From contig JAWZYV010013027.1 of NCBI GenBank assembly GCA_038373885.1, positions 434,001-498,000 of the forward strand: a DNA stretch of 64,000 bases. The letters run 5' to 3'. A program made the translations under genes and the position numbers. Origin of the DNA: Cheiracanthium punctorium. Its lineage: Eukaryota > Arthropoda > Arachnida > Araneae > Cheiracanthiidae. This document shows positions 23,500 to 34,851 of the stretch, piece by piece; position 1 is the stretch's first letter; every line of letters starts with the position of its first letter. Under the pieces are notes generated by a model that was not told the origin of the DNA, ran no database searches, and worked only from the letters and a program-made list of their open reading frames with translations.

Positions 23500-23537
23500 G
23501 GTAAGGCACAAGATTCTACATCTCCCCCCCCCCCCCC
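23500..23537 (-). other. Putative polypurine tract and 3' LTR start of the Pao/BEL element
   Basis: On the minus strand, about 120 bases past the end of the integrase frame, a run of 14 G followed by AGA (23537-23521) abuts TGTAGAATCTTGTGCC. A purine tract directly before TG is the usual start of a 3' LTR and primes plus-strand DNA synthesis. A possible AATAAA lies about 200 bases further (near 23318). The LTR end and a matching 5' LTR were not found. Confidence 0.5.
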
Positions 23538-23655
23538 GATGAAATTAAGTTTCATATAAATATTAAAATAAAATAGTTAAAATACAAATAATGAAATTAA
23601 TGAATACACAAATTACACTAATAGATATAAAACACAATTAAAGTTCGCAGTTCAA

Positions 23656-24371
23656 TCAGTCTCTAAGCTCTAATGGAAACAGTAACTGTACAGGTCTTTT
23701 AATTGTTCCTGATTTGATTTTTACGCTGCATGCTCTCACCTTTCCGTCTCTACCTGGAAACACTTCAAGGATTCTACCCATGCTCCACATGTTTCTGGGT
23801 AGCTTAATGTCTCCTAGAAGTACTACATCACCTTCTTTAAAGTCTCGTAATGTTGCAGCTGAAGGTGCACAATTGGCCGATTTTAAGTTTATTAAGTATT
23901 CCTTTCTCCATCTTTCCCAGTAATGATCCAACAGTCTTTGTCGGTAGTTATAACGTTTAGTTAAAGTCTTTCTGGTTGTCATGAGGTTTTCATTGAGTTT
24001 TACTGGTGGTAATGACGTTATTCGTCTTCCTGTTAAAAAATGAGCTGGCGTCAATGGTAATAGTTCTGCGGGATCTTCATATAAATATGTGATTGGTCGG
24101 GAATTTATTATAGATTCTATCTCTGTTAATATGGTTTCTAGTTCTGCGACAGATAGGGACGATTTTCCGATAACTTTGCGTAGGATTGTTTTGACTGATC
24201 TTACTAATCTCTCCCAGAACCCGTCCCACCAGGGAGCTCTTTCCACTATAAATTTCCAATTTATACCTGCTTTTTCGAAAAAGTCGCTTACTTCCGATGA
24301 ATTGATGTTACTCCATATCTCTTTTAAATCAAGGTTTGATCTCTTAAACGTCTTCGCGTTATCGGAGTAGA
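23656..24371 (-). pseudogene. Pao/BEL integrase, C-terminal half (DUF5641-type tail)
   Basis: The minus-strand frame is open from the insertion junction at 24371 to a stop at 23656. It starts with a YSDNAKTF motif (second catalytic Asp), then APWWDGFWERLVRSVK (catalytic Glu in WER), PLTPAHFLTGR, and a C-terminal chromo-like domain containing YRQRLLDHYWERWRKEYL and FKEGDVVLLGD (about the last 90 residues). These are family-diagnostic for Pao/BEL LTR retrotransposons, whose integrase inserts the element cDNA in the nucleus. No stop or frameshift is seen in this half. It was separated from the N-terminal half (28009-28665) by a 3.6-kb nested insertion. Gag, protease and RT were not seen. Confidence 0.9.
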
Positions 24372-24860
24372 TACACGCTTAAATCTATTGATTAAAACTA
24401 ACACTCATTTATTGATTAAATTTCTTATCGGCCGATTTAAATCCTTTTACGCCACAAAATACTCATTCAAGACAAAAGTTTGTGAATGCCTCAATTCGCC
24501 CCAGCACTCCCCATCCGCTATATTCTATTTAACTCATTTTCCGCAAAAATTTTGTCTACTTGAGTATTCTGTCTGTCTCTTCTCTCCCTCGATCCATATC
24601 CTATTACTGTCACGTGACCCACGCTGTTCAATAGAGATGGGCGGTTCGACTCATTTTACTGATTCGAATCTCAACTCACTCACTACTTCGATGATTCGAA
24701 TCAGTGATTCGAATCTTGAATCAATAAAACAACTAAAGAAATTTTCCCTCTCTCTGCGCCGAAAGCCGTACTATTTAAACACCCTTCACCCATTCATCGG
24801 GTTTCTTCTTCTCCGCTGAGTTCTCGGGCAGCTAGCATCTCTCTCTCCTTGCTCGAGTAA

Positions 24861-25378
24861 AACTAGTGTTTGAACTGCCCGAAATGAAAATACAGGGGAG
24901 CTTCGTATGACCCCCTGGGTCTGTAAGATTACAAGGTTAAGTTTGGTGTCAAAGTATTCGAAATTTTATGTATCGATGGGGGCGTTTGCCTAGGGGGGGT
25001 CGAGAATCAATAAAAACGCGCTCAGATGGATAGTTTCCGAGATATACGTTAATTAATTATGGTAATTAGACTAATTAACCATGATTGAGGCTTAAAAGGA
25101 CTGCAAACAGAAATTGGCTCTGGGATGGTTTTCAGACTTTGGAGATGCCGCCGGAGGAGGCTAGTGTTTAAAATGCCCAAATTGAAAATATAGGGGAGCT
25201 TCGTATGACCCCCTGGGCCTGTAAGATTAAAAGGTTAAGTTTGGTGTCAAAGAATTCGAAATTTTAAGTATCGGTGGGGTGTTGAGTCTAGGGGGGGGGT
25301 CGAGAATCAATAAAAACGTGCTCCGGTGGATAGTTTCCGAGATATACGTTAATTAATTATGGTAATTAGACTAATAAA
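24861..25378 (+). repeat. Tandem-like duplication, 298-bp offset, inside the hAT element
   Basis: The segment from CTAGTGTTT through GGGGAGCTTCGTATGACCCC to GATATACGTTAATTAATTATGG occurs at about 24861-25080 and again at 25161-25378 with scattered mismatches. It is non-coding. Confidence 0.85.
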
Positions 25379-25486
25379 CCATGGAGCTGTTTTTTCCGCG
25401 ATCCGGCATCGTCATCAACGGAGAGAAAGCAGTAGCAAAAGCATCACAAGCTGGTATTGATCTCAGGATTTTCTTATCGCCGGCCT

Positions 25487-25657
25487 CAGAGGCGTAGCCA
25501 AGGGGGAGGTTAGGGGGGTCATAACCCCCCCCCATGAGGAATTTTTTGCCATACAATATGTATATTCTTCACTACATTATCACACACACGTATACATATA
25601 TATGAGTTGCAGTAGTCATAACCCCCCGCCCATGAAAAATTTCTGGCTACGCCCCTG
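25487..25657. mobile_element. hAT-type MITE nested in the hAT element (171 bp)
   Basis: Ends CAGAGGCGTAGCCA / TGGCTACGCCCCTG, with flanks GCCGGCCT and ACCGGCCT (25479-25486, 25658-25665; 7 of 8 match). The interior (GAGGAATTTTTTGCCATACA, TATACATATATATGAGTTGC, CATGAAAAATTTCTGGC) is the family seen at 17149-17477. Further worn ends (CTGGCTACGCCACTG near 25890, CTACGCCACTG near 25917) show more relics beside it. Confidence 0.85.
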
Positions 25658-26868
25658 ACCGGCCTGTATTTTTGACCTTTATCGAATTCAAGATTTCACT
25701 GAAATGAAAATGGGAATATCGGATATTTGATGTTGAAATAAAACCGATATGTCGATATTTATCGATTTTTGGCCCAGTCCTACTGAGGGGCTGCTGCCCC
25801 CCCCCCAAAAAAAATGGGACCCTTTACTTAGCTTATAATTGAACTTTATCTTTAAATTTGATACCCAGCCCACCCCGAAATAAAATCCTGGCTACGCCAC
25901 TGTCAATAACACTAACTACGCCACTGCTTTAGACCCTATTTTGTATTTCTCTGAATTACGAAGGAAAATAAAATCATTCCCTTAAACGAAAAACAAGGTA
26001 AAAAAAATATCTTAAACGAAATCTGCAGCAATAAAGCGAAATGTTATTTTGCTTACTACAAAGTCCTTTTGTGAGAGCGCTTAATACCGCCCCTGTATCC
26101 TTCATTAAAAGTGACAAGCACAATCCTAACTTTATTTCATTCTATTTCCCTTCACATGAAAACCCGCCACCATGTAAACTTAACGTTCCGTTTTTTTTTT
26201 TTTTTTTTTTTTTTTTTAGGGTGGGGGCAGGGGGACATATATTGAAGTTAAAAGTAGAAAAGGGATGTTTCATTAAATTTTAAACAAATATTAAATCAGC
26301 CAGACAATTTGGAAGGAGGGAGTCCCCCCGAGGGAAAAAGGCTTAAACAACTTTGAGACACCCCTCCCCCCCCGCTCTTCCACGAGCATTGGTGTAAATT
26401 GGCATGTAATATTTGGATGGGGTGACAAAATGTTTCCGATTGTATAAAATATCATTATTATAATTAGCTCTGATACTTGAATTTTCTTAATTTTTGGGGG
26501 ATTGACCACTCTTGCCCTTAGGAAGTAACGCCTATGCCCCCCGCCAAAAGCAAACGATGTTCGACCCACTCCACACCCACAGACAGATAAAACTTTAAAT
26601 CCGACCACCAACCAAGAAATGAAACACCAAAGATTCGAAAAAAAAAACTTCAATTAAATGAAACATCCTTTCAACTCTTTTCGGCTCCTTTCGACTCTGA
26701 GTCGATAGAAGATTCGAAAAACTAACGAATCTCAACGATCGTATACAATCACCGAAACAGAGCGAAACACTGAATCAGTAAAGATTCGTTGCTGCACCAA
26801 CTCAGTGACCAACTCACCCACACCCACTCATTTACTGTTTCAAATCATCTATCGACTCAGAGTCTTAA

Positions 26869-26920
26869 AGAGTCGAAAAGAGTCGAAAAGAGTCGTAAAG
26901 AGTCGAAAAGAGTTGAAAGA
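26869..26920 (+). repeat. Short tandem array of GAGTCGAAAA
   Basis: About five 11-bp units AGAGTCGAAAA with small variations, near the right end of the hAT element. Related AGTCGA/TCGACT motifs also occur at 26675-26705, giving the end a motif-dense structure. Confidence 0.75.
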
Positions 26921-28008
26921 GTAAGGGGAAATCTCTGGGAACGGCAAAGGGAAAATAAGTTTTCCTTCCCTTCGCACTTGGAATGTATTTCCCTTGACGG
27001 CTTGAGATTCGAATCAGTAGAGAGTGAGTGTAAAGACTGAGCCACTCAGTACCAAGATTCGAATCACTGATTCGACTCATCGAATCATTGGCCATCTCTA
27101 CTGTTCAACGGCTAACGGTTCATAATCGGGCATAGTTGTGTGTGTATTCGCTGTTGATAATTTTATGTTATATCCGAATACCAAATGCATCTTTTTCGTA
27201 TTCAGAGTTGTGAAATAAATTCAGCCTAGATATGGAGGAGATGCTTTAGGTAAAGATTTCGCTTTAATGACATAGTTTCTTACGATTGGATTATAAAAAG
27301 CTGTTGTAAAACAGATGAAGTTAGGATATCTCCACCCAAAGTGAGTAAGTAGTATTTTACCTTTTTCATGTCAATAAATTGGGTTGCTTCTTTAATTAAA
27401 TCTCACAGCTGGTTTAACCATGATTGCATTTCTGTATTCTGACTGTACTGTGAATTCGTTTTATAACGAGAGACTATAGTGAAATTATATTCTATTTATT
27501 AAAAAAATACTTTTTTATAGTGTATTAAGATATATGTAATGTATTTGCCTTGATTTAAAATTTATTTTCTCGGGTTTAAAATAATAGATTACAGCTCTGA
27601 TAATAAAAAATGTAGAAAACGAATAATTCAATATATTAATCAAAAACAGCAGATTTTAATAAAACACCCTTTTTCTTGCATAAAATAATAATCTTAATTG
27701 AGTACAGATGTGTTAATTAAAAAAGGGCTTATTTTGCAAAAACGCTCATTTTACAGCTTAATAATAATCATAATTGTGTACAGTTATATTAATCAAAAAC
27801 GGACAGACACTCCTCATTTTTGATTATTATTTAGCCTAAATGGAGCTGTTGTATAATGCTCAAAAATTGAGAATTTTTCGCTCCATTGATTTTTGTCGAA
27901 GAATTGAGCAAATTTTACTCAATCGGGAGAATGGCTGTTTGAAGTCAAAAATTGAGTAAACATATACTCCGTTTGATTATTATTTTACTCAATAGACTTA
28001 AGCGTGTA

Positions 28009-28665
28009 GTTGAACACAATCCACGCCTGGCGATGAATCTTCGTAAAGCTAATAAGAACGTTTCGGTGGCCAAATTAGATACTAATTCTAAGTTAATTGC
28101 ACGTGTGACTGCGCATGTACACAGTAATATATAATGCTTTCTGTTATCATCTCTTGTAAAGAGGGGACCAGCGAAATCGATTCCTGTGATTTCGAATGGA
28201 AAGGATTTCTGGATCCTGTCCGCTGGCAGAGGTGCAATCACTTGTGTACCAGAACGTATTTTATATCGTTTGCAAGTTAAGCATTTGGTCAAGATAGATT
28301 TAACTACTTGTCTTCCTCTAAGGACCCAAAATTTACTTCTTGCTTCCGCCAAAGTATCAGCTACTCCCGAATGACCGACCTTTAAATGAGTGTTCATTAC
28401 TAGTAATTCGGTGTATTTTGACTTGCTGTGAATTGTCCATGGATGTTTTTCGTGTAATTCCAGATCGGAGTTTTGCAGTCTTCCGCCTACGCTTAAAATT
28501 TCATTCGAATCTAAAAATTTGGATTTAAATTGTACAGACATGGTGACTTGTCAACTGAATTGCCTTCTTTCAATGAGTTAATCTCACTTTTAAAATGTAT
28601 TGACTGAGTGTGTTTTACCCAATAAATTTCAGTGACACGCAGTTCATCTGCAGTTATTAAAGTCA
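28009..28665 (-). pseudogene. Pao/BEL integrase, N-terminal half
   Basis: Minus-strand frame with an H2C2 zinc-binding domain (HLKVGHSG ... KCLTCKR) and then the start of the DDE core (FPFEITGIDFAGPL, first catalytic Asp). The frame runs to the insertion junction at 28008. Upstream of the apparent ATG (28541) the homology continues in another frame (ITADELRVTEIYWV..., to about 28665), so a single-base frameshift near 28512 breaks the polyprotein. The next upstream segments (RNase H, RT) are absent, so the element is 5'-truncated here. The short downstream sequence past the TA belongs to the inserted transposon, not to the integrase. Confidence 0.88.
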
Positions 28666-28679
28666 GATTGAGATAAGTA

Positions 28680-30555
28680 TCTGCAGGATTTTACTGAAAT
28701 TACGGGTTAAAAATTAAAGTTTTGGCAGAAATTCGTAATTGTGCTAAGATTCACATTTACGTATGCATTAACCTGGAACTTTTCATTCAAAATAATCAGT
28801 ACAGTATATAATCATTTCTATTTCTCAGATTAACTTTTTTCCCTCTTCTTTTTCACCCCCCCCCTTTCGCCACAATTGGCTTTCATTTTGGGAAGTTCAA
28901 TTTTAATTATTTTTGTACCATGTACCTGCTTTCAAAATTACCAAATACCTGCTCCTTTATTTCATTGGACTAAATTTATTGTCGCTCTGTAACTGGCGCT
29001 TGTTTTGGCTGCCAAGTGTGCGTTAGAAGTTCTTATTAAGTGAGATCAGCTTTTTGAAAAACTTCATTTCAGAATTTTTGTAGGGTCTGATGGTTATTTG
29101 TACAATACAACAAAAATTAAAAGGAGGATGCTATCCACTAGGAAAATATTACGTACTAAGTTTACAATATTTCAGCTTATTACTTGGACATTGGATTTAC
29201 TATCACCTTAATTATGAAATAAATATAGTTTTGAAATAACCCCTGTGTGTGTTTTCGTAACATATAGATAAAGGATGTTCTTCGATAATTGGTACTTTAA
29301 AAATGTATAAATATTTGAACTTTTATCTCATCGTATCAATCTCAGTTATCTGTTGATAAGCACTAGTGAAATACTGAGTCAGAAAATGTAGAATTTCTTT
29401 AATATTTATGCCCCTCCGAAAAGACTGAAGCGCTCTGTGAGAATTCAGGGCCCCACAGACTCAACGTTTATATTCTCAACATGAGCATTGTGTTATTTTA
29501 CCAGCTTAAAAGTTTAGTTTTTTAATATTTTTGCAGCCGAAATCCTAACGCTAAAGCAAAAAAAAAATTTTTTTTTATAAAATATACTGAGAGGTTTTTT
29601 TTAACTCCAATTTCGGAAAAGAACCAGATTATAATTTTACAATTGTTTCTATGATCCTTAAACACAAATTCACTTTATAATAAGTTGTTTCCGTTATATT
29701 TTCAATATGCACTATCTTTTATACATGTTGAAAAAAAAGTTTAGAAAGGGCATAAAATAAACTATTTTCAGAAGCATTTTCAAAAACAAAAAGTTACATA
29801 ATTAAAATGCATTGAATATTATTCTCCAAAAAGGAAAAAAAAAATGCATTAGGGTAATCCCGGGACTTATGCCCCATATTTTTTTGAATTTGTGTAAAAA
29901 ATTCCAGGCTGCACACACAGTAAAATAAATGATGCTGTGCTATTTATACTAGAACATAGAACATGTGTACTACGACGAAAAGTCTGTCATAAGAACAGAT
30001 TGAAATAGTAAATAAAAAAATACTCGAAGAAACATTCATATCTGGATTATAATTACCTATTTAATAACAAAAAGATACTAAATTAATATAAAGAGACGCC
30101 GTACTAGTAGGTTTAAATCAATATTAGTGTGCCTACTTAGTTCACTACTAAAACTAAATCCTTATATTTTTTAATTGATTTTTAATTATTGTTTCATCAA
30201 CAATGTCACATTAGTGTATTTGAAATGGGAAAAAAAGAGTAAAATAGTGTTTACATTCTTTTATTTGTTTTAACATTGCTTAATTTTTTTTAAATGTGAG
30301 CGCTCCTAATAAAATCTGTAAACAAATTAACAATTTATACGGTTTTTAAAAACAATAGTTCATTTAAGCCAGAACGTTAAATGCAGAATTATTACAATTA
30401 CATTTAACAACTAATATCATGCCTATGTTTGTGTAAATTAAAAAGAAGAAAAAAAATGTTAATAACACTTGATCAAATCCAGAAAATATACTCTAGTAAC
30501 ATAAATTCAGTAATTAAAAAAATAAGACACGGAGAGGATTTAAAATTTTGCTAAT
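28680..30555. other. AT-rich non-coding DNA
   Basis: No supported gene. There are homopolymer runs only, for example a CCCCCCCCC run at 28857-28865. Confidence 0.45.
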
Positions 30556-30559
30556 TGCG

Positions 30560-31020
30560 GTACAAAAGAAACTGCGGCGTTTATACCGGAATGGCAGTGC
30601 GGCATCTATCCCATTTTGTGACGTAACACGCAGACGTAACACATCACAGTTGCCTGTCCTCGAAACAAAAGCAGGCGTAACCTTATACACAGTACTCTAT
30701 ACAGTTGCTACACTTAGTTTTGGCTTCGAAATCATGCATGGATTCAGTAATTAGCGTAAAAAAAAATACTTAAGTATAACGTGTTTAAAAGTATCTCATA
30801 GTGAAATCTTGCACTTATCTCCAAATAAGGATTGCATAATTACAGGTAAAACAAAAGGATTCAAGCTATGGGATATAAGGATTCAAGCTAATTATTCAAG
30901 TACACTGGTTAAAGAAATCTCATTGCGCACCTTTACTGTGCGTTTGACTGCTATCTATCGACAATTACAAGAAATACAAGGAGTGCGGCATCTGTCCTGG
31001 ATGCGGCGACTCTACCGGAG
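30560..31020. repeat. G/C modules flanking a short tandem repeat
   Basis: Two modules, GCGGCG..TACCGGA and GTGCGGCATCTRTCC, occur near 30573-30612 and again near 30986-31018 in swapped order and the same orientation. Between them a 22-bp unit with AGGATTCAAGCT is duplicated (30858-30890). The layout could be a fragment of a longer tandem repeat or a worn element. No coding assignment is made for the two frames here. Confidence 0.35.
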
Positions 31021-31129
31021 TTACCCTACAAAAGTTACTATCTGCAAAGAAAAAAAAACCGAACATTTCTTAAATAAAGCCGTATGGAATAATACAAATA
31101 AAGCATCTTCTGTTTTTAAAATAACTTGA

Positions 31130-32580
31130 ATAGAAATTTATTTTTAAAAATGTAGTTTAAATTTTGAAATCTTAATAACTTGATGAAAATTACTAAGAAA
31201 AAAGTATTATGAATATCATATTGCCTTATAAAATTGAAAATATGATCGCTGATTCAAATTCACCTTTAAAAACAGCTGTAATTCATATTATAATAATTTT
31301 AATATCTTAGTGAAGTCATTACTGGGAAATTTATAAGTAATTCTTCATAAAATCACACAATACAAAGCACTGAAATTTGATCCAAAATTCCAAAATGCCC
31401 TATAAATTTAAAATAAAGAAAAGAAATAGAATATAAATTAAATATATGCACTAATACAATACTGCTAAAGTACGTTTTACATTTTTATCTTGTTGATGAA
31501 AGTACATTAATTTTAATATTTATTCATAACTGTACATTTGATGGTTGACTAAATAGTTTTAACGAAAACAAATTAATATTCTATATTTTAATAACACTTT
31601 TTAAGTCTTGTACTTACTTTTATCTATTTCAAATCTCTTTTGATATATTTTTTATTTCTAATATGGAATTATTAATTTTATTAGATGTGAAAATAATTTC
31701 ATCAGAGTAGATATCTAAAAATAAACTTCCGTTCATAACAACATTCAAAAGAAATAAATGCTAATATGCAAATATTTTATTTTGTTAATTATTTAATAAC
31801 TAACAAAGTAAATTGATAGAGTAAATGTAAGACTGACTGATGTTAACAGTGTACTCTTCAAAAAAAAAAAAAAAAAAAAAATGGTATTACTAAACTAATA
31901 CAGTGACTTTTATTTTCTTATAAAGTGTATGTAATGTATTATTTTTAAGAAACATATACTTTTATAAACTATTTAATTAAAGAATGTATATCTGAATATT
32001 AAAATAGCTTTAATAATTAGTATATTTGATATTAGCAGTAGTTATTTCTATGAAAATCAACTAAGTAGCGAAATAATCTGTCTAAAGTTTTCTCATTGAA
32101 TAAATACTGTTATTATTATAGTTTATTTAATTTTTTTCAAGTACTTCAATGTTTTATAAGCCTTGTTAAAAGATATAACAATAATTACATTGGAAGTATT
32201 TTAAAAAATGTTAGTTTGTATCACCATAGATAACTAATTATTGGTATTATTTATTTTTAGAACTTCTACAAAACACCTGCAAATTATATTAAAAATGTTC
32301 TTAGAGAATTGTTACTTTTTATTAGCATCGATTTAAAAAAAAATAGTAACTAATTATTAATTACACTAGGCAAGACCAAAAATGTTTCCGGCTCAAACAC
32401 AGCTATTTCCGAAGTATTTTGTCTTTCAAAACACGAAAATAACCATAAAAAGTTGAGATTAGCTCTTGTTTTCATGATAAAGTACCAATTTGGATAATAA
32501 AATCTTACTATGGCTGGTTGGTATGGTTACTATGGATCGTACATTATCCGTGTGTTCCATCAGCCATTCGACCCATTTCT
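31130..32580. other. Very AT-rich non-coding DNA
   Basis: No gene or bounded element. A 22-A run at 31860-31881 is present without a recognisable retroposed body next to it. Confidence 0.5.
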
Positions 32581-32689
32581 CACTCGGCTAATCTGAACCA
32601 CCTCCAAATTATGCGATTGAAAAGGATAATGCTGAAGAAGTCACTAGACGTGGGACTTCCTATGATCCAGATTTTGATGCACACGATTT

Positions 32690-34851
32690 GAATGAGCCCC
32701 GCAGAGACAAAATTCACTGATTTCGTAAGAGATATTGACGAGGCAATGGGAAAAAAAATAGCTCCTGGCATCAAGACTAAAGCAATCGCATCTACTTCAA
32801 CCAGAAGTCAAGATAGCAGAATACAGGACTCGTCACAAGAGCCTTCATTTGAGAAAAAAGAATATTTGGTTGCTAGTATTGATGTCAGAAGTTTTGATGG
32901 ATTTCCTAAATATAACTCATGATTTAAGCAGGGATTTTTTGTAGACTCTTTCAAACTACATTGGACATTTAGTTCACATGACGGAAACTTACAGGAACGT
33001 GATATTACTTCTAGAGTCAATCATACATGACGATCACAAATCGCAGATTCATTGGCCTTTAAAAGTTATTGCTGTACTCCTGGAAATGAAGTGGGGATAG
33101 TAAATACTGTTGTATTCTATGCTTATGGGATTGTCACTACATAAAATGTGAATGGCGTTCAAGAAATCAGAATTTTGGCGAGAGAAATGCTCAAAATGAG
33201 CTGCTAGTACATCCAAATAACATCCGGATTCTGCTTCCATCCCATCCTATTAAGCTGGGAATAAAGAAGAACTTTGTAGATTCCATGAACAAGGATCGAG
33301 AGGTTTCTCAATACACGCTTAAATCTATTCATTAAAACTAACACTCATTTATTGATTAAATTTCTTATCGGCCGATTTAAATCCTTTTACGCCAAAAAAT
33401 ACTCATTCAAGACAATAATTTTTGAATGCCTCAATTCGCCCCAGCACTCCCCATCCGCTATATTATATTTAACTCATTTTCCGCAAAAATCTTGTCTATT
33501 TGAGTATTCTGTCTGTCTCTTCTCCCCCACGACCCATATCCTATTACTATCACGTGACGAAGCTCTCTTAACGGATAACGGTTCATAGTAAAAAACGCGG
33601 CCAGGCCATACTTGTGTGTGTATTCCGCTGGTGATAGTTTTATGTTATATCCGAATACCAAATGCATCTTTTTCATATTGAGAGTTGTGAAATACATTCA
33701 GCCTAGATATGGAGGAGATACTTTAAGTAAAGATTTCGCTTTAATGACATAGTTCCTTACGATTGGATTATAAAAAGCTGTTGTAAAACAAACGAAGTTA
33801 TGATATATCTCTACCCAAAGTGAGTAAGTAGTATTTTACCTTTTTTATGTCAATAAATTGGGTTGCTTCTTTAATTAAATCTCACAGCTGGTTTAACCAT
33901 GATTGCATTTTTGTATTCTGACTGTACTGTGAATTCGTTTTATAACGAGAGACCATAGTGAAATTATATTCTATTTATTAAAAAAATACTTTTTTATAGT
34001 GTATTAAGATATATGTAATGTATTTGCCTTGATTTAAAATTTATTTTCTCGGGCTTATAATAATAGATTACAGCTCTGATAATAAAAAAATGAAGAAAAC
34101 GAATCATTCAATATATTAATCAAAAACAACAAATTTTAATAAAACACCCTTTTTCTAGCTTAAAATAATAATCTTAATTGAGTACAGATATGTTAATTAA
34201 AAAAGGGCTGATTTTGCAAATGGAGCTGTTGTATAATGCTCAAAAATTGAGAACTTTTCGCTCCATTGATTTTTTTCGATGAATTGAGCAAATTTTACTC
34301 AATAGGGAGAATGGCTGTTTGAAGTCAAAAATTGAGTAAAAATATACTCCGTTTGATTATTATTTTACTCAATAGATTTAAGCGTGTACCTTAAAGCGAA
34401 ATTGCAAAGGTTAAGGATGGTGTCTCTGTGACCCTTCAAATATGCACAATTATAAAGAACATTGCTTTAGATAAAATTTTGCAGAAGTCAGCCTGGGAAG
34501 TTCTTAAAGGTGTTTTACGAGGATTTCTAGGCAACAGAAAAGACAAAAACTACCAGCACTTGGTGAAAAAACTCCGATGAAAGCTTTGCGATCTTGTATT
34601 GAATATGCGCCGGAAACTTCATTTTCCTCTTCTTCCATCTTGTATATTTTTATTTCCCCTTAAAAGCTATGGAGCTGTAAGTGATGAGCATGGTGAAAGG
34701 TTTCATCAAGATATCTGTACAAAGGAACGCATATATCAGGAGCAAGCATTGGAAAAGTCAATGCTGGATGACCACTGCTATACTATTAAAAGAGATACCC
34801 CGACTTTAACGTACAAGAGGCAGGCCAATAGGAAACATTCACAGAAATAAA
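32690..34851 (+). pseudogene. Decayed transposon-type gene with SDEHGERFHQD motif, split by copy 2 of the TA element
   Basis: Clear homology starts at about 33100 (CLWDCHYIKCEWRSRNQNFG, then LLVHPNNIRILLPSHPIKLG) up to 33313. It resumes after the insert at 34389 through KIIKNIALDKILQKSAWEVL-like sequence and GFLGNRKDKNY to GAVSDEHGERFHQDI, and ends SQK-stop at 34849-34851. Stops and frameshifts break it. I recognise this protein type as a frequent uncharacterised repeat gene of arthropods and other animals, with the order FLCLWDSR, LPPLHIKLG, FLGN, GAVSDEHGERFHQDI, YCWxLKRD. I do not know its transposon class. The part before 33080 (with FVRDIDEAMGKKIAPG) is probably its upstream region or a neighbouring exon. 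Confidence 0.7.
33314..34386. mobile_element. Unclassified TA-target DNA transposon, copy 2 (1073 bp)
   Basis: Ends CACGCTTAAATCTATTCATT and the complement of CACGCTTAAATCTATTGAGT, flanked by TA (33312-33313 and 34387-34388). It is collinear with copy 1 over its length and carries none of the nested elements, so it approximates the ancestral non-autonomous form. The reading frame of the disrupted gene is the same on both sides once the element and one TA are removed. Confidence 0.88.

Larger units (their letters stand above)
24632..27100. mobile_element. Non-autonomous hAT-type element (2.47 kb)
   Basis: Ends TAGAGATGGGC / GGCCATCTCTA, flanked by an exact 8-bp duplication CTGTTCAA (24624-24631 and 27101-27108). 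Removing it plus one duplication restores collinearity with the second TA-target copy. Subterminal regions carry many GATTCGAATC-like motifs (24660-24720, 26990-27085) and an array of GAGTCGAAAA (26869-26920), both plausible transposase-binding clusters. No transposase frame was seen. Inside are a 298-bp-offset duplication, a second hAT MITE (25487) and a 27-T run (26191-26217). Confidence 0.88.
24374..28006. mobile_element. Unclassified TA-target DNA transposon, copy 1 (split by a hAT element)
   Basis: Ends CACGCTTAAATCTATTGATT and the complement of CACGCTTAAGTCTATTGAGT, flanked by TA (24372-24373 and 28007-28008). Its own sequence is 24374-24631 plus 27109-28006 (about 1.16 kb), collinear with copy 2 at 33314-34386 except for an extra ~85 bp near 27745-27830. 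The interior is AT-rich with palindromic segments ('AAAAATTGAG..CTCAAT') near the right end and no coding frame. A TA target fits the Tc1/mariner group, but the CACGCTTAA terminus is not one I can assign. Confidence 0.85.

Noticed and set aside
23714..24370. Plus-strand frames opposite the integrase
   Set aside because: They are antisense shadows of the conserved minus-strand integrase coding.
26041..26653. Frames of 80 and 120 codons inside the hAT element
   Set aside because: They run through homopolymer T and G/C runs and match no transposase motif.
30548..31129. Two plus-strand frames (68 and 106 codons)
   Set aside because: They span swapped repeat modules and a short tandem duplication, with no domain recognised.
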